Shown one piece after another: positions 25,530-34,973 of a DNA stretch of 64,000 nucleotides; position 1 is the stretch's first letter, and each line of letters opens with the position of its first letter. The DNA comes from Pseudomonas fluorescens (GTDB taxonomy: Bacteria > Pseudomonadota > Gammaproteobacteria > Pseudomonadales > Pseudomonadaceae). The notes below the pieces were generated by a model that saw only the letters and a list, made by a program, of their open reading frames with translations, made no database searches and was not told where the DNA came from. The stretch covers positions 62,001-126,000 of the forward strand of contig NZ_CABVII010000011.1 in the NCBI RefSeq assembly GCF_902497995.1, given 5' to 3'. The position numbers and the translations under genes are program-made.

Positions 25530-26316
25530 AACGATCCCATTTCTCTGTTCAATCAGGCGTCCATGACCGCTCAAGCAAAATCGATGCCGGTACGTTATTG
25601 GAGTGTTTGAGGTGGGGATTGGTATCGCGTCATGAGTAATCTCAGATGCTCGATGGCATTTTCATATTTCAGATCTGCATGTCGACGCTTCTCCTCATTG
25701 CAGCACCCTTTTGCTTGATCTTTTTTTATTCTTTTTGGTCAACCTGCTCTGTGGGGTTGGCAGGCTGGGTCGGGTTCGAAAAATTGCTTCACAACTGCAA
25801 TAATTTCAAGACGATGCCGACCAGCAGAGCTCTTATTGCCAACGCCGCTGGCAGATCGGCACAGGCGAGGAGCTGATGGCTGAGCTGGATGACATCAGGC
25901 TCTGGGCAGTTCTGCCCGTTTGGGAGTCATAGGTTCAGGGCCTCATTTCGACCATCAGAAAAAGGTTAGTTAAAATGCGCCATTAGCAGGCATCAAATGT
26001 CGAAATGCACCGTGCCGGTGATCGATCCTGGCCATGATGCCCTGTCTATGTGAATTTTTTGTGTATCGCCCATGTAGACACGCATTACAAGGCATCCGGG
26101 CGAGGATCGGACATTGCTCTTATGTTCGCGCTCGTCCGCCTACGCCTCGACATGCTTGTAACAGGCAAGCAGGAGTGCACGACAAACACCGCAGGTCGGT
26201 CGCTGAGTCTTGAATGAGGTGGACTGCTAGGCTTCTGGTTCAATCTCTTTGCGCATTCTTTTTCTGCTGTTCGTCCTGCGATTGAAACAAGTGCGTCACA
26301 TAACGAGACGACAGCG
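25530..26316. other. Long intergenic region without a supported gene
   Basis: Almost 800 bases. A plus-strand frame at about 25808-25931 (ending LWAVLPVWES stop) is protein-like and could be the tail of a lost gene, but I cannot name it. The other ORFs lack ribosome-binding sites or family features. Confidence 0.35.
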
Positions 26317-27078
26317 ATGATCAAGAAGAAAAACCTTCGTTCCAGAACGCTTACGTTGACGCAGGAATTGGTTGCTCGGGTTGAGCGTGTTGAGCCCGAT
26401 CCTGGCCCGGAGCCGGGCACGAGTGAGCATACTGAGGCTGAATTGACAGCTATGGTGGAGGGATTGTTGCAGGAGCACACTCCGCAAGACCTATGGGTCT
26501 TCGCCTATGGTTCTTTGATCTGGAGTCCGGAATTCGAATTTGTCGAAAGCCGACCTGCGGTGGCCTCAGGTTGGCACCGCTCATTTTGTCTGAAGCTGAC
26601 TCGTTGGCGCGGCACACGTGAGACACCAGCCTTGATGCTCGCGCTTGATCGTGGCGGTAGTTGTAACGGCCTGGTGTACCGATTACCCGCACAGGATCAT
26701 TTTCAGCAGCTAATGCTTTTGATGGTGCGTGAAATAGACGCCAATCCGCCGACCAACATTCCCCGTTGGATTTACGTCAAGACCGGGCAAGACACAATTC
26801 GCGCACTGGCATTCGTAGCGGAGCGCCACGGCGGAGCGTATGCGGGCAAACTTCCTCTGGAAAGTGTTGCCTACGTATTGGCAAGAGCGGCGGGCCACTG
26901 GGGATCAGCGGCGCACTACCTTTTCCGTACCGTTTCGATGCTTCACCAGCACGGCATTGAAGACCGTAATCTCTGGCGGCTGCAAGAACTGGTAGCCAGC
27001 GAAATCGAAGGGCTACAAGGCAGCGCAACACAGACATCTGAACAAGAACTGTCGACGGCACCCGTGTCATCCCCGTGA
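26317..27078 (+). CDS. ChaC-like gamma-glutamylcyclotransferase
   Basis: A 253-residue protein. After a ~55-residue charged leader comes the cyclotransferase fold with the substrate-binding loop VFAYGSLIW, the Arg/Trp-rich FCLKLTRWRGT and the segment LLMVREIDANPP...IPRWI holding the probable catalytic Glu. ChaC proteins cleave the gamma-glutamyl bond of glutathione to 5-oxoproline and Cys-Gly in the cytosol. It stands alone, with no chaA/chaB neighbour. The long acidic N-terminal extension is unusual but may be real. Confidence 0.7.
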   Translation: MIKKKNLRSRTLTLTQELVARVERVEPDPGPEPGTSEHTEAELTAMVEGLLQEHTPQDLWVFAYGSLIWSPEFEFVESRPAVASGWHRSFCLKLTRWRGTRETPALMLALDRGGSCNGLVYRLPAQDHFQQLMLLMVREIDANPPTNIPRWIYVKTGQDTIRALAFVAERHGGAYAGKLPLESVAYVLARAAGHWGSAAHYLFRTVSMLHQHGIEDRNLWRLQELVASEIEGLQGSATQTSEQELSTAPVSSP

Positions 27079-27522
27079 ACTTGGTAGACATTACGGGCGG
27101 TGAGAAAGGAGGTTGCGTTCCCATTATTCCTTTCTACGAGCCCTACGCGCTTTAACAGCCCAATTGGATTAATTGCTCTTTAGCGTCAATTCAACGACTT
27201 ACGTTACCGCTGAGCATGTGCGCCCATCCTCAGTGGCAGACTGCGTAAATTGAGCTTGCAATGGGCATAAAATTCGCTCTACTGAGTAGTGGCGAATCGC
27301 CCTTGAATCAGCTTGTTCTGTCGTCGCAAACGAAGCCTTCAACCCTTGAGAACGTTGAAGCGCTATCACTCGAAAGGCTGAGATTTCAGCCCAAGCACAA
27401 CAGACAGTAGATCAGGCATCAAGCCGCATGAAAGTACGACAAGGACGAGACGCGATGGGGAGTCAGGATCCGAAAGGGGCTGGTCAAAAGTCCGTGCAGG
27501 TTCTACACGTTGGTCAAGCAGG
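27079..27522. other. Intergenic region before the diguanylate cyclase gene
   Basis: About 440 bases with no recognised gene, repeat or clear operator. It presumably holds the promoter for the cyclase gene at 27523. Confidence 0.35.
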
Positions 27523-29085
27523 ATGATGTCCACTAAACGGCGCAGTTCCTTGGTGGGTTTCATTATTCTGGCTGTCAGCCTGGTTGGGTTTTCGGCCATG
27601 TTGCTGTTGAAGTCGGAGACTCAGCGCAGAGAAACGCATTTCTCGGAATACGTGCAGAATATTTCTGGCATCGTGCGCAATCAGCTTGATACCAATGAAG
27701 CTGTGTTGGCGGGGTTCTCAGCATTTCTCCAAGCCGTCGATCAGAGCGATACGGAAGCTGCCGCCCGTTATGCGGCAGCCGTTTTATCAGCTTATCCTCA
27801 TATTTACATGCTCGAGGCGGCGAGGGCGGTGCCTATCGCTGAGCAGGCTGCTTTTGAAGATCTGCTGCGCCGCACCTGGCGGCCAGACTTTGAACTCAAG
27901 GATTTCCCGAGCCTCACTCAGCAACCTGCCCAACATCAGGTCTATCTCAACGAGACTTGGCCTGTGTTGTTCATGTACCCGTTGCTCCCGGAATCCAGTT
28001 CGATCTATGGCGTCAGGCTGGAAACCGTCGCCTACCTCTCCTATGCGCTGGCTCGAACCCACAATAATCAAAAGCCCGTCGTATCACCTGTTTTCACAAT
28101 GTATGAGGGTGGCAACGCTTACATTCTGATGCAGTCAGTCAGTCGGACTGAACGGGTGCGAGAGAACACGCTTCCGAATTTTTTTGGTAGCACGATGGTG
28201 TCTTTGCTATTGGTCAAGACGGGCGCGCTACTGGAAGCGGTGAATCATGCGAACGTGGATCCCCTGGTTCACATCAGTGCTGTCCTGAAAACCGCTGCAG
28301 GGTCTGAAAGCAATGTGTTTTCAACGCAGACCAAGCAAGCTGGTTTCCTGGATCACCTGTTCATGCCGCTTCTGGCTGACCGCGTCGAGATCAGGAGTGT
28401 TTCACAACCGATGACCTTGTTGTTTGATCGTCAGTTGCGTTTAGGCGATGTCCTGACTGCGCAAACATTGATAATCCTTGCGGTTCTGGCAGGAGCACTC
28501 GTCCTGATGCCGGTGGTATTGATTCGGCATTTCAGGGCGATAGAAAGGGCAGAGCTCGAACATGAACGCTCCGCCTATCTCGCATCCCATGATGTGCTCA
28601 CCCAATTGCCCAATCGCTACCTCTTCGCCGATCGTTTTGATCAGGCCTTCTCCGATTGGAAAGTGAACGGCATTCCGTTTGCAATAATGTTGATCGACTT
28701 GGATCACTTTAAGAAAATTAATGACAAGTACGGCCATGAGGTTGGGGATCAGGTTCTCTGGGCGGTTGCGAATCGCATGCTTCAGGCCACTCGTTCGTGT
28801 GACACCGTCGCACGCTACGGCGGAGATGAATTTGTTGTTTTGATCACGAATATCACCAAGACAGAATGTGCGGAAATCAGAGCTGAGAGGATGCTGGAAG
28901 CCATCGCCAAGTCGGTCGAAACGACGGTAGGAGAGCTAACACTCTCGTGCAGTATCGGAGTTTCGCTGTGTCCTATCCATGGTCAGAGCCTCGATACATT
29001 GCTTAAGGCTGCGGATCAGGCCATGTATGGCGTCAAGGAGCTGGGGCGAAAGGGAGTGGCGATGACTGAAACTCGTACGGTCTGA
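27523..29085 (+). CDS. CHASE-GGDEF diguanylate cyclase
   Basis: A 520-residue inner-membrane protein. A transmembrane helix (about 12-30) precedes a periplasmic CHASE sensor domain (about 35-300; LDTNEAVLAGFSAFLQ), a second helix (about 311-332) leads to a short linker, and the C terminus is a GGDEF domain (about 350-515). The active motif ARYGGDEFVVL is intact, as is the RxxD inhibitory site (RSCD) five residues before it, so it should make cyclic di-GMP with product feedback. There is no EAL domain. A strong terminator follows. Confidence 0.85.
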   Translation: MMSTKRRSSLVGFIILAVSLVGFSAMLLLKSETQRRETHFSEYVQNISGIVRNQLDTNEAVLAGFSAFLQAVDQSDTEAAARYAAAVLSAYPHIYMLEAARAVPIAEQAAFEDLLRRTWRPDFELKDFPSLTQQPAQHQVYLNETWPVLFMYPLLPESSSIYGVRLETVAYLSYALARTHNNQKPVVSPVFTMYEGGNAYILMQSVSRTERVRENTLPNFFGSTMVSLLLVKTGALLEAVNHANVDPLVHISAVLKTAAGSESNVFSTQTKQAGFLDHLFMPLLADRVEIRSVSQPMTLLFDRQLRLGDVLTAQTLIILAVLAGALVLMPVVLIRHFRAIERAELEHERSAYLASHDVLTQLPNRYLFADRFDQAFSDWKVNGIPFAIMLIDLDHFKKINDKYGHEVGDQVLWAVANRMLQATRSCDTVARYGGDEFVVLITNITKTECAEIRAERMLEAIAKSVETTVGELTLSCSIGVSLCPIHGQSLDTLLKAADQAMYGVKELGRKGVAMTETRTV

Positions 29086-29130
29086 GTTCGCTGAATGTCA
29101 CGTCCCACTTCCGAGCGCATGCTCAACCGA

Positions 29131-29164
29131 AACCACAAGACATGCCTTGGCGTGTCTTGTGGTT
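29131..29164 (+). terminator. Rho-independent terminator after the cyclase gene
   Basis: A long stem AACCACAAGACA/TGTCTTGTGGTT followed by ATTTT. It lies between the convergent cyclase and MFS genes and could act in both directions. Confidence 0.65.
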
Positions 29165-29168
29165 ATTT

Positions 29169-30368
29169 TCAAGCGATGTTCGCCAATGCAGGAGACTCCC
29201 GCGTTGCTGCGCGTGCAGCCAGGAAGGCAAGAACGGCTGCCACGCCCAGCAAGGCTGCGCTCAACTCGAAGGTCGCTCGATAGCCGCTCGAGTCGAAGAC
29301 CAGCCCGCCAACGGTTGCCCCAGACGCGATTGCCAGTTGGATGATCGCCACCATTAAGCCGCCTCCCGCTTCAGCAGCGTCTGGCAGCGTTCTCGCCAGC
29401 CATGTCCACCATCCCACGGGCGCAGCAGTGGCAACCAGCCCCCATAGGCCAAGCAAGACGGTCGTGGTAGCCGCCGAGCTACCGAATGAAACAAGCGCCA
29501 GTGCAATCACCGCCATCAAGATCGGAATGACGATGAGGGTTCGATGCAGGCCATTTTTCAAGAACGCTTCGATCAGGAAGGTTCCTGCGAGGCCCGCAAG
29601 ACCCAGGACGAGCAACATCAACGGCAGCATGGAGACACTGACGTTCGTGACCGTTTCAAGAAACGGGCGCAAATAGGTAAACAGCATGAACTGGCCCATG
29701 AAAAAAACACTGACCGCCACCATGCCTAGCGCGACCGGTACGCTTTTCATCAACCTGAAGACGTTTCCAGTGCCTGAACTGCTTTGCGATTTCATCGGTG
29801 GAAGGCTTACAGACAGCCATACACAAGCGACTATCGCGACAGGGATGACGCACAAGAATGCACCGCGCCAGCCAATCAAGGCGCCGAGAAAACTACCCAA
29901 TGGTGCTGCAATCACAGTCGCCAAAGCGTTGCCGCCGTTGACGATTGCCATGGCGCGAGTGATCTGGTCATCAGGCACCAGGCGCATGGCGGTTGCCGCC
30001 GACAATGACCAGAAGCCACCTATTGCAACACCTGTCAGCGCGCGGCCGATCATGAACACCCAGTAGTTCGGGGCGAACGCGACGACTGTTCCAGAAAGGA
30101 TCATAAGCAGTGTCAGTGAAAGGAGTAGCGGTTTGCGGTCGACCCGCGCAGCCACCGATGCGATCAGAAGGCTGGTGAACAGGGCAAACAGTCCCGAAAC
30201 GGATATTCCCTGGCCGGCTTGCCCCTCGGTGATATGCAGATCGGCGGCAATGGGTGTCAGCAGGCTGACGGGCATGAACTCCGATGCCACCAGCACGAAG
30301 GCGGCGAGCGACATGGCGAATACGGCGCCCCATGATTTATGAGGCACTGGTAGAAGGTGATCAGTCAT
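29169..30368 (-). CDS. MFS exporter, DHA1 family (AraJ/NepI-like)
   Basis: A 399-residue transporter with 12 predicted transmembrane helices. Family marks include the N-terminal LAAFVLVASEFMPVSLLTPI, the loop motif RVDRKPLLL between helices 2 and 3, and GRALTGVAIGGFWSLSAAT. DHA1 pumps of this subgroup export sugars, purine ribonucleosides or drugs with proton exchange. It lies downstream of the hydrolase gene on the same strand with an 83-bp gap, consistent with an operon controlled by the AraC regulator further up. Its substrate is unknown. The C-terminal part is duplicated as a scar at 24.3-24.4 kb from a related transporter. Confidence 0.8.
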   Translation of the reverse strand: MTDHLLPVPHKSWGAVFAMSLAAFVLVASEFMPVSLLTPIAADLHITEGQAGQGISVSGLFALFTSLLIASVAARVDRKPLLLSLTLLMILSGTVVAFAPNYWVFMIGRALTGVAIGGFWSLSAATAMRLVPDDQITRAMAIVNGGNALATVIAAPLGSFLGALIGWRGAFLCVIPVAIVACVWLSVSLPPMKSQSSSGTGNVFRLMKSVPVALGMVAVSVFFMGQFMLFTYLRPFLETVTNVSVSMLPLMLLVLGLAGLAGTFLIEAFLKNGLHRTLIVIPILMAVIALALVSFGSSAATTTVLLGLWGLVATAAPVGWWTWLARTLPDAAEAGGGLMVAIIQLAIASGATVGGLVFDSSGYRATFELSAALLGVAAVLAFLAARAATRESPALANIA

Positions 30369-30451
30369 TGTTTGAATCCTGCGCGAAACGTCGCAGCCCC
30401 GAAAACGAGGCTACGAGAAAAAAACGGTGCCCGGCCAGGGCACCGATCAGG

Positions 30452-31474
30452 CTACTTCAGGTTGCTTTTGAAGAACGTGGCCAACTTGGCAAATGGGATG
30501 AGGCTGACCCGGTCGTAGAGATCGACGTGGTTGGCGCCCGGAATGATGACCAGTTCTTTAGGCTCCGCAGCACGCTTGAAGGCATCTTCACTGTATTCAC
30601 GGGAGTGCGCCTCGGAGCCGGTGATAAACAGAAGCGGACGTGGCGAAATAGTCTCGATGTCTTCGAACGGGTAGAAATTGTAGAACTTCGCATTGGTGGT
30701 CAGCGTCGGCATGGTGGAAGTCTGCGGCGATGCGCCGGCAGGGGTAACTTCGCCGCGAGGAGTGCGATAGAAATCAAAAAACTCATCGCCTATCGCATTG
30801 CCTGTCAGTTTCAACGGGGCACCGGCGGTGTACTTGGTAGCGCCGCCAGTGAATTCCACATAGCGTTGTTCTGCAGCTTCGGCGAGTGCCATGCGTTTCT
30901 GCTCTGGGGTCGTCGAATTACCCAAACCTTTGCGATAGAGGTCGCCGTGGTTGTACATGCTGACCGTTGCGATTGCCTTCAGTCGAGGGTCGATCTTGGC
31001 CGCGCTGATGACGAAGGCGCCGCTGCCGCAAATGCCGATGATGCCGATGCGATCACGGTTAACGAAAGGCCGTGTGCCCAGGAAATCCACCGCCGCGCTG
31101 AAGTCCTCGGCGTAGATGTCCGGCGACACAGCTTGACGGGGCTGCCCCTCGCTTTCACCCCAGAACGAAAGATCAATCGCCAATGTCACGAAACCTTGCT
31201 CGGCGAGCTTCTGGGCATACAGGTTGGAACTCTGCTCCTTCACCGCGCCCATTGGGTGCCCTACGATGATCGCGGGGTTCTTGATCTTGGGATCCACCCC
31301 TTTAGGAATGTAGAGGTTCCCTGCAACGTTCATCTGATACTGGTTTTTGAAGGTGACCTTTTCTGCGATGACCTTTTCGCTTTTGTAGAAGTTGTCAGCA
31401 CCGTTAGACATATCAGCTCCCATTGATGAGAAAGAGGCGATAAGTAGCCCCAGGGCAAAAAAGAGTCTGTTCAT
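30452..31474 (-). CDS. Exported alpha/beta hydrolase with Cys nucleophile
   Basis: A 340-residue protein with a signal peptide (about 1-19), then an alpha/beta-hydrolase domain. The nucleophile elbow is GICGSG, with Cys in place of Ser as in dienelactone-hydrolase-like enzymes. The oxyanion region is IIVGHPMGAVKEQ, and the acid and His are probably in LLFITGSEAHS and PGANHVDLYD. Close family members cluster with an AraC regulator, a zinc alcohol dehydrogenase and an MFS pump, exactly as here. Substrate unknown. It should be co-transcribed with the MFS gene. Confidence 0.75.
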   Translation of the reverse strand: MNRLFFALGLLIASFSSMGADMSNGADNFYKSEKVIAEKVTFKNQYQMNVAGNLYIPKGVDPKIKNPAIIVGHPMGAVKEQSSNLYAQKLAEQGFVTLAIDLSFWGESEGQPRQAVSPDIYAEDFSAAVDFLGTRPFVNRDRIGIIGICGSGAFVISAAKIDPRLKAIATVSMYNHGDLYRKGLGNSTTPEQKRMALAEAAEQRYVEFTGGATKYTAGAPLKLTGNAIGDEFFDFYRTPRGEVTPAGASPQTSTMPTLTTNAKFYNFYPFEDIETISPRPLLFITGSEAHSREYSEDAFKRAAEPKELVIIPGANHVDLYDRVSLIPFAKLATFFKSNLK

Positions 31475-31528
31475 TCGATATTCCTTACTTTTGGATGGTG
31501 TCCATTTGCGTTCTTGAATCTGAGGCGC

Positions 31529-31934
31529 TCAATCAACCAATGTGGAGTTGTCGATCACGAAGCGATACTTGACGTCACCCTTGAGCATTCGCTCGTAGGA
31601 TTCATTTATCTGGTCTGCTCGAACCAGTTCGATGTCGGCGACGATGCTGTGCTCGGCACAGAAATCCGACGCAACCCACACCGACCAGATCACCGACTTT
31701 GAAGTCCGCAACATGCGCGCCCACCGCCGATACACGGCCGACAATTTCGTGCCCCGGTACGCAGGGAAATTGCGTGCCTGCCCACTCGGCGCGCACTTGG
31801 TGAAAATCCGAATGGCAGATGCCACAGAAGGCGATGTCGATCTGAACATCATGGGCTGCAGGCGTGCGGCGACTGATCTGCATCGGCTCAAGGGGTTTGT
31901 CGCCAGCGTGAGCGCCATAGGCTTGTACAAGCAT
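31529..31934 (-). pseudogene. Zinc alcohol dehydrogenase gene with large internal deletion
   Basis: The first ~92 codons encode a YahK/CAD-type alcohol dehydrogenase N terminus, including the zinc ligands CGICHSD and GHEIVG...VGDLVGVGC. The sequence then jumps, with a frame change, to the family's last ~40 residues (FCAEHSIVADIELV, YERMLKGDVKYRF, FVIDN). Some 220 codons are missing: the structural-zinc lobe, the Rossmann domain and the NADP site. It is dead. An intact version would have been divergent from the AraC gene and first in line with the hydrolase and MFS genes. Confidence 0.85.
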
Positions 31935-32099
31935 GTGAGAGACCTCAAAGGATTTGTCGGATGGACATTTTCCCGGTCTGCCAAGGCTCTCTGTAGTGCA
32001 TTTCGCTGGATTACTTGCCTGATCCTATGAGTCTCTGTTTTTTGGCAGGACGGTCGGGAGCTGGCGAGTTAGAGTTCAGTGAAGAGGTGCAAGACGAAT

Positions 32100-33017
32100 A
32101 TGACGAACAAATCCAACACCGATTCTCAACAAACATCGCCACAAGAAAAGCTTGCGCAGATCATCGGCGCGCAGATCTCGAAACCAGGTGATTACGCAAC
32201 GGCCATTACAGGTCTCGGCTTTTTCAGGCGCGAACATCCAGCACCGCCCTATGTCTGCATGGTCGAGCCAAGCATCATTCTCATCGCCCGAGGTGAGAAA
32301 CAGCTCTGGGTAGGCGGCGAGGGCTACCCCTATGACAGGTCGCGATTTCTGATCACCTCGTTGGACTTGCCTGCCAATTCAGAAGTGCTGGCGGCAAGCC
32401 CGGAACAGCCATGCCTGGGGCTGACCTTGAAACTCGATCTGCGCATGCTGACTGAGCTGATAGCGCAAAGTGACCTGCCGCCAACCCGTGAGCGATCAGT
32501 TGCGAAAGGGGTAGGAATTGGTTCAGTGACACCTGCAATGCTAGCGTCATTCGAACGCTTACTGGCGCTGCTCGACGAGCCGGAGTCAATCCCTGTTCTC
32601 GCCCCCTTGATCCAGCGCGAGATTCACTACCGTCTCTTGCAGACTGATCAGGCGAGCCGGCTTCGACAAATAACGTCGGTCGATGGCCAAGGTTATCGGA
32701 TCGCGAAAGCCATCGATTGGCTGAAGTTGCATTACACCTCGGCGCTTCGCGTCGATGAACTGGCGGCTCGTGTGCAGATGAGCGCTCCGACCTTTCACCA
32801 CCACTTCCGCCAACTCACCGCAATGAGCCCCTTGCAGTACCAAAAATGGCTACGACTGAATGAAGCAAGACGGTTGATGCTTAATGAGCACCAGGACGTA
32901 TCCAGTGCGGCTTTCAAGGTCGGCTATGAAAGTCCGTCTCAGTTCAGCCGTGAATACAGTCGTCTGTTTGGCGTACCTCCCAAGAGGGATATTTCGGCGT
33001 TGCGAGGGCAGGGGTAG
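32100..33017 (+). CDS. AraC-family regulator with AraC_N domain
   Basis: A 305-residue regulator; the ATG at 32100 is preceded by AAGAGGTG. Residues ~15-170 are the AraC_N cupin-like sensor (CMVEPSIILIARGEKQLWVGG). The C-terminal DNA-binding domain is clear in VDELAARVQMSAPTFHHHFR and AAFKVGYESPSQFSREYSRLFG, in pieces. It is divergent from the deleted alcohol dehydrogenase gene and the hydrolase-MFS genes, its likely targets; regulators of this type often respond to aldehydes or alcohols. With the dehydrogenase lost, the pathway is incomplete. Confidence 0.8.
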   Translation: MTNKSNTDSQQTSPQEKLAQIIGAQISKPGDYATAITGLGFFRREHPAPPYVCMVEPSIILIARGEKQLWVGGEGYPYDRSRFLITSLDLPANSEVLAASPEQPCLGLTLKLDLRMLTELIAQSDLPPTRERSVAKGVGIGSVTPAMLASFERLLALLDEPESIPVLAPLIQREIHYRLLQTDQASRLRQITSVDGQGYRIAKAIDWLKLHYTSALRVDELAARVQMSAPTFHHHFRQLTAMSPLQYQKWLRLNEARRLMLNEHQDVSSAAFKVGYESPSQFSREYSRLFGVPPKRDISALRGQG

Positions 33018-33160
33018 CAATACCAATGCGTGCATCAGCGGCGATTGAACGTCAAGAGCGTTGCGGCAATCACAAAACTTTGAAGGAGTGGAAAGCAGAA
33101 CACGGCTCCGCGACCGTTGAGTCCTGGCTGACCAAGTGATACTGGTTTGAGTACAAAAGG

Positions 33161-33330
33161 GCCCTTCGAGGGTAATGTCAGTCAGTTAAGCTGCAGAACC
33201 TGTGGGAGCGGGCTTGCTCGCGAAAGCGGTGGATCAGGCGACATCAATGTTGACTGTGCCGCCGTCTTCGCGAGCAAGCCCGCTCCCACAGGGATTTCGC
33301 TTAACTGACTGGCATTGCCCTTCGAGGGCC
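33161..33330. repeat. REP pair (REPIN) nested in a larger inverted repeat
   Basis: Two inverted REP units typical of P. fluorescens, GTGGGAGCGGGCTTGCTCGC (33202-33221) and its complement (33271-33290), enclose ~50 bases. The inversion continues outward through GTCAGTTAAGC/GCTTAACTGAC and CCCTTCGAGGG on both sides, with short mismatched spacers, giving an imperfect palindrome of about 170 bases. REPINs are spread by the RAYT transposase in trans; no RAYT gene is present here. It lies between the AraC and LysR genes and could also act as a terminator for both. Confidence 0.85.
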
Positions 33331-33348
33331 TGTTTTGTCGTCCGGGTT

Positions 33349-34227
33349 TTATTCAGGGCCGGTCTTTACCTGGTCACTAATAAGTTGGGCGAGTATACGC
33401 ACCGGTTCGGTAAAGCTCTGTCGAGACCTGTGTACGAGCCCGATATCACGGTGGAAGGTGTGCTGTCCGAGATCGAGCGCTCGCACACCTGCGGGCCATT
33501 CCTGATGGGTTGCTGTCTGCGGCACCAAAGCTACGCCGACGCCATTTTCAACCAGCTTGATGATGGCCTCCAGTTCATCCAGCTCGCAAACCTCACGCAA
33601 GGTGAAATGCATCTGCCGAAGGAAGCGATCCACCTGTCTGCCCCCGAAGGATGATCGGTCATACCGAATGAACGCGTGGCTGGAAATGAGTTCTGACCAA
33701 TCTTCTCCTGGCAGTTCACGCGGCACAATCAGACGGTAGGGCTCAAGCGCCAGGGTCGTCCAGCGCAGATCGCTTTGAAGCGAGAAGGGCGGGCGAATGA
33801 TTGCGGCCATGTCGATTTCGCCAGCATCCACGAGGTTGACCAACTCCATCGATAGCCCTGGGATAACACGTGTTCGGCACTGGGGGCATTGTTGATGAAA
33901 TTTGGCTAAAGCGTCCGGTAGATAGGAGCGCTGGACGGAGGCGATAGCGCCGATGTTCACCAGGACGCTGGGAGGAAGTCCGACGGTGGTGGATCCCAGA
34001 TTGTCGTAAAGGCGAAGCAGCTCTTGCGCTTGCAGGAGTATCTGGTGACCCATCCTGTTGAGGTGGGCCGAGCGTCCCTTCCTGTCGAATATCTCGAAGC
34101 CGAGCTCAGCCTCCAGACGGTGAATCTGGGCGCTGACTGCCGCTTGGGTGAGACCGATCTTGTTGCCGGCAGCGGCGAATGTGCCTTCCCGTGCTACAGC
34201 AATGAGTGTCTTGAGTTCTTTGATCAT
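33349..34227 (-). CDS. LysR-family regulator
   Basis: A 292-residue LysR protein: N-terminal winged helix-turn-helix (FAAAGNKIGLTQAAVSAQI), then a substrate-binding domain. It is divergent from the VOC gene at 34436, so VOC and perhaps the symporter beyond are the likely targets. The inducer is unknown. The short AT-rich divergent region (34228-34290) probably holds its operator. Confidence 0.8.
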   Translation of the reverse strand: MIKELKTLIAVAREGTFAAAGNKIGLTQAAVSAQIHRLEAELGFEIFDRKGRSAHLNRMGHQILLQAQELLRLYDNLGSTTVGLPPSVLVNIGAIASVQRSYLPDALAKFHQQCPQCRTRVIPGLSMELVNLVDAGEIDMAAIIRPPFSLQSDLRWTTLALEPYRLIVPRELPGEDWSELISSHAFIRYDRSSFGGRQVDRFLRQMHFTLREVCELDELEAIIKLVENGVGVALVPQTATHQEWPAGVRALDLGQHTFHRDIGLVHRSRQSFTEPVRILAQLISDQVKTGPE

Positions 34228-34435
34228 TCACAAATAATAATTGTGTTTCTGAGAAATATATATTGATTTTTTTGCTGGTATTCCCGCACTACGATGTGCC
34301 CATCCCCCGGCAGCGGCCTGAACCAGTAAGCCGATGTCGGTGGGACGCCTGACCTTGAAGCGTCGCGCGAACAGCGGTCGGCACTCATACGCTGCTCCGT
34401 CCCTCACCAACAAAAATACTGTCACTGGAGTTCTG

Positions 34436-34861
34436 ATGAGCCTTTCTCCTTTCCACCTCGCCATACCTGTTTACAACCTCGCCGGAGCGCGCACCTTTTA
34501 TGGTGAAGTTTTTGGACTGGAAGAAGGTCGTTCCAGCACCCAATGGGTCGACTTTAATTTTTATGGGCACCAACTGGTTATTCACGAACACCCAAAAACC
34601 GCTTCCCAGGAGAGTGTCCACAGCAATCCGGTCGATGGACACGACGTGCCCGTTCCGCACTTCGGCATCATCCTGGGTTGGGAAGAATGGGAAGCGCTGG
34701 CGGAGCGCCTGAAGTCCTTCGGTACCGAGTTTGTGATCGAACCTTATGTTCGTTTCAAAGGACAGGTTGGCGAGCAAGCCACCATGTTTCTCTTTGATCC
34801 ATGCGGCAACGCCCTTGAATTCAAGGCTTTCAAGGATATGGGCCAGCTCTTCGCCAAATAA
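34436..34861 (+). CDS. VOC-superfamily (glyoxalase/dioxygenase-like) protein
   Basis: A 141-residue single VOC domain ([20 protein letters not shown] at the start, [17 protein letters not shown] at the end). The possible metal ligands are the early His, the central His in VPHFG and Glu in LEFKAF. The ATG at 34436 has a GGAG ribosome-binding site. Close homologues are annotated as dioxygenases or lactoylglutathione-lyase-like without proven substrates. It lies between the LysR regulator and the dicarboxylate symporter, suggesting a small catabolic unit. Confidence 0.75.
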   Translation: MSLSPFHLAIPVYNLAGARTFYGEVFGLEEGRSSTQWVDFNFYGHQLVIHEHPKTASQESVHSNPVDGHDVPVPHFGIILGWEEWEALAERLKSFGTEFVIEPYVRFKGQVGEQATMFLFDPCGNALEFKAFKDMGQLFAK

Positions 34862-34973
34862 CAAAGTAGTGGCACAACCGCGTTGTGCCATTCGATCTCA
34901 AGTGAGCTGGAAGCTCATGACTCTAGCAACTGCCAATTAACGCAGACCTTTCATTCCAACAAGAAGGCTAGAC

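Noticed and set aside
25646-25876. 76-codon plus-strand ORF with a hydrophobic start
   Set aside because: No ribosome-binding site, no family resemblance in the second half, and AT-rich composition can give such hydrophobic runs by chance.
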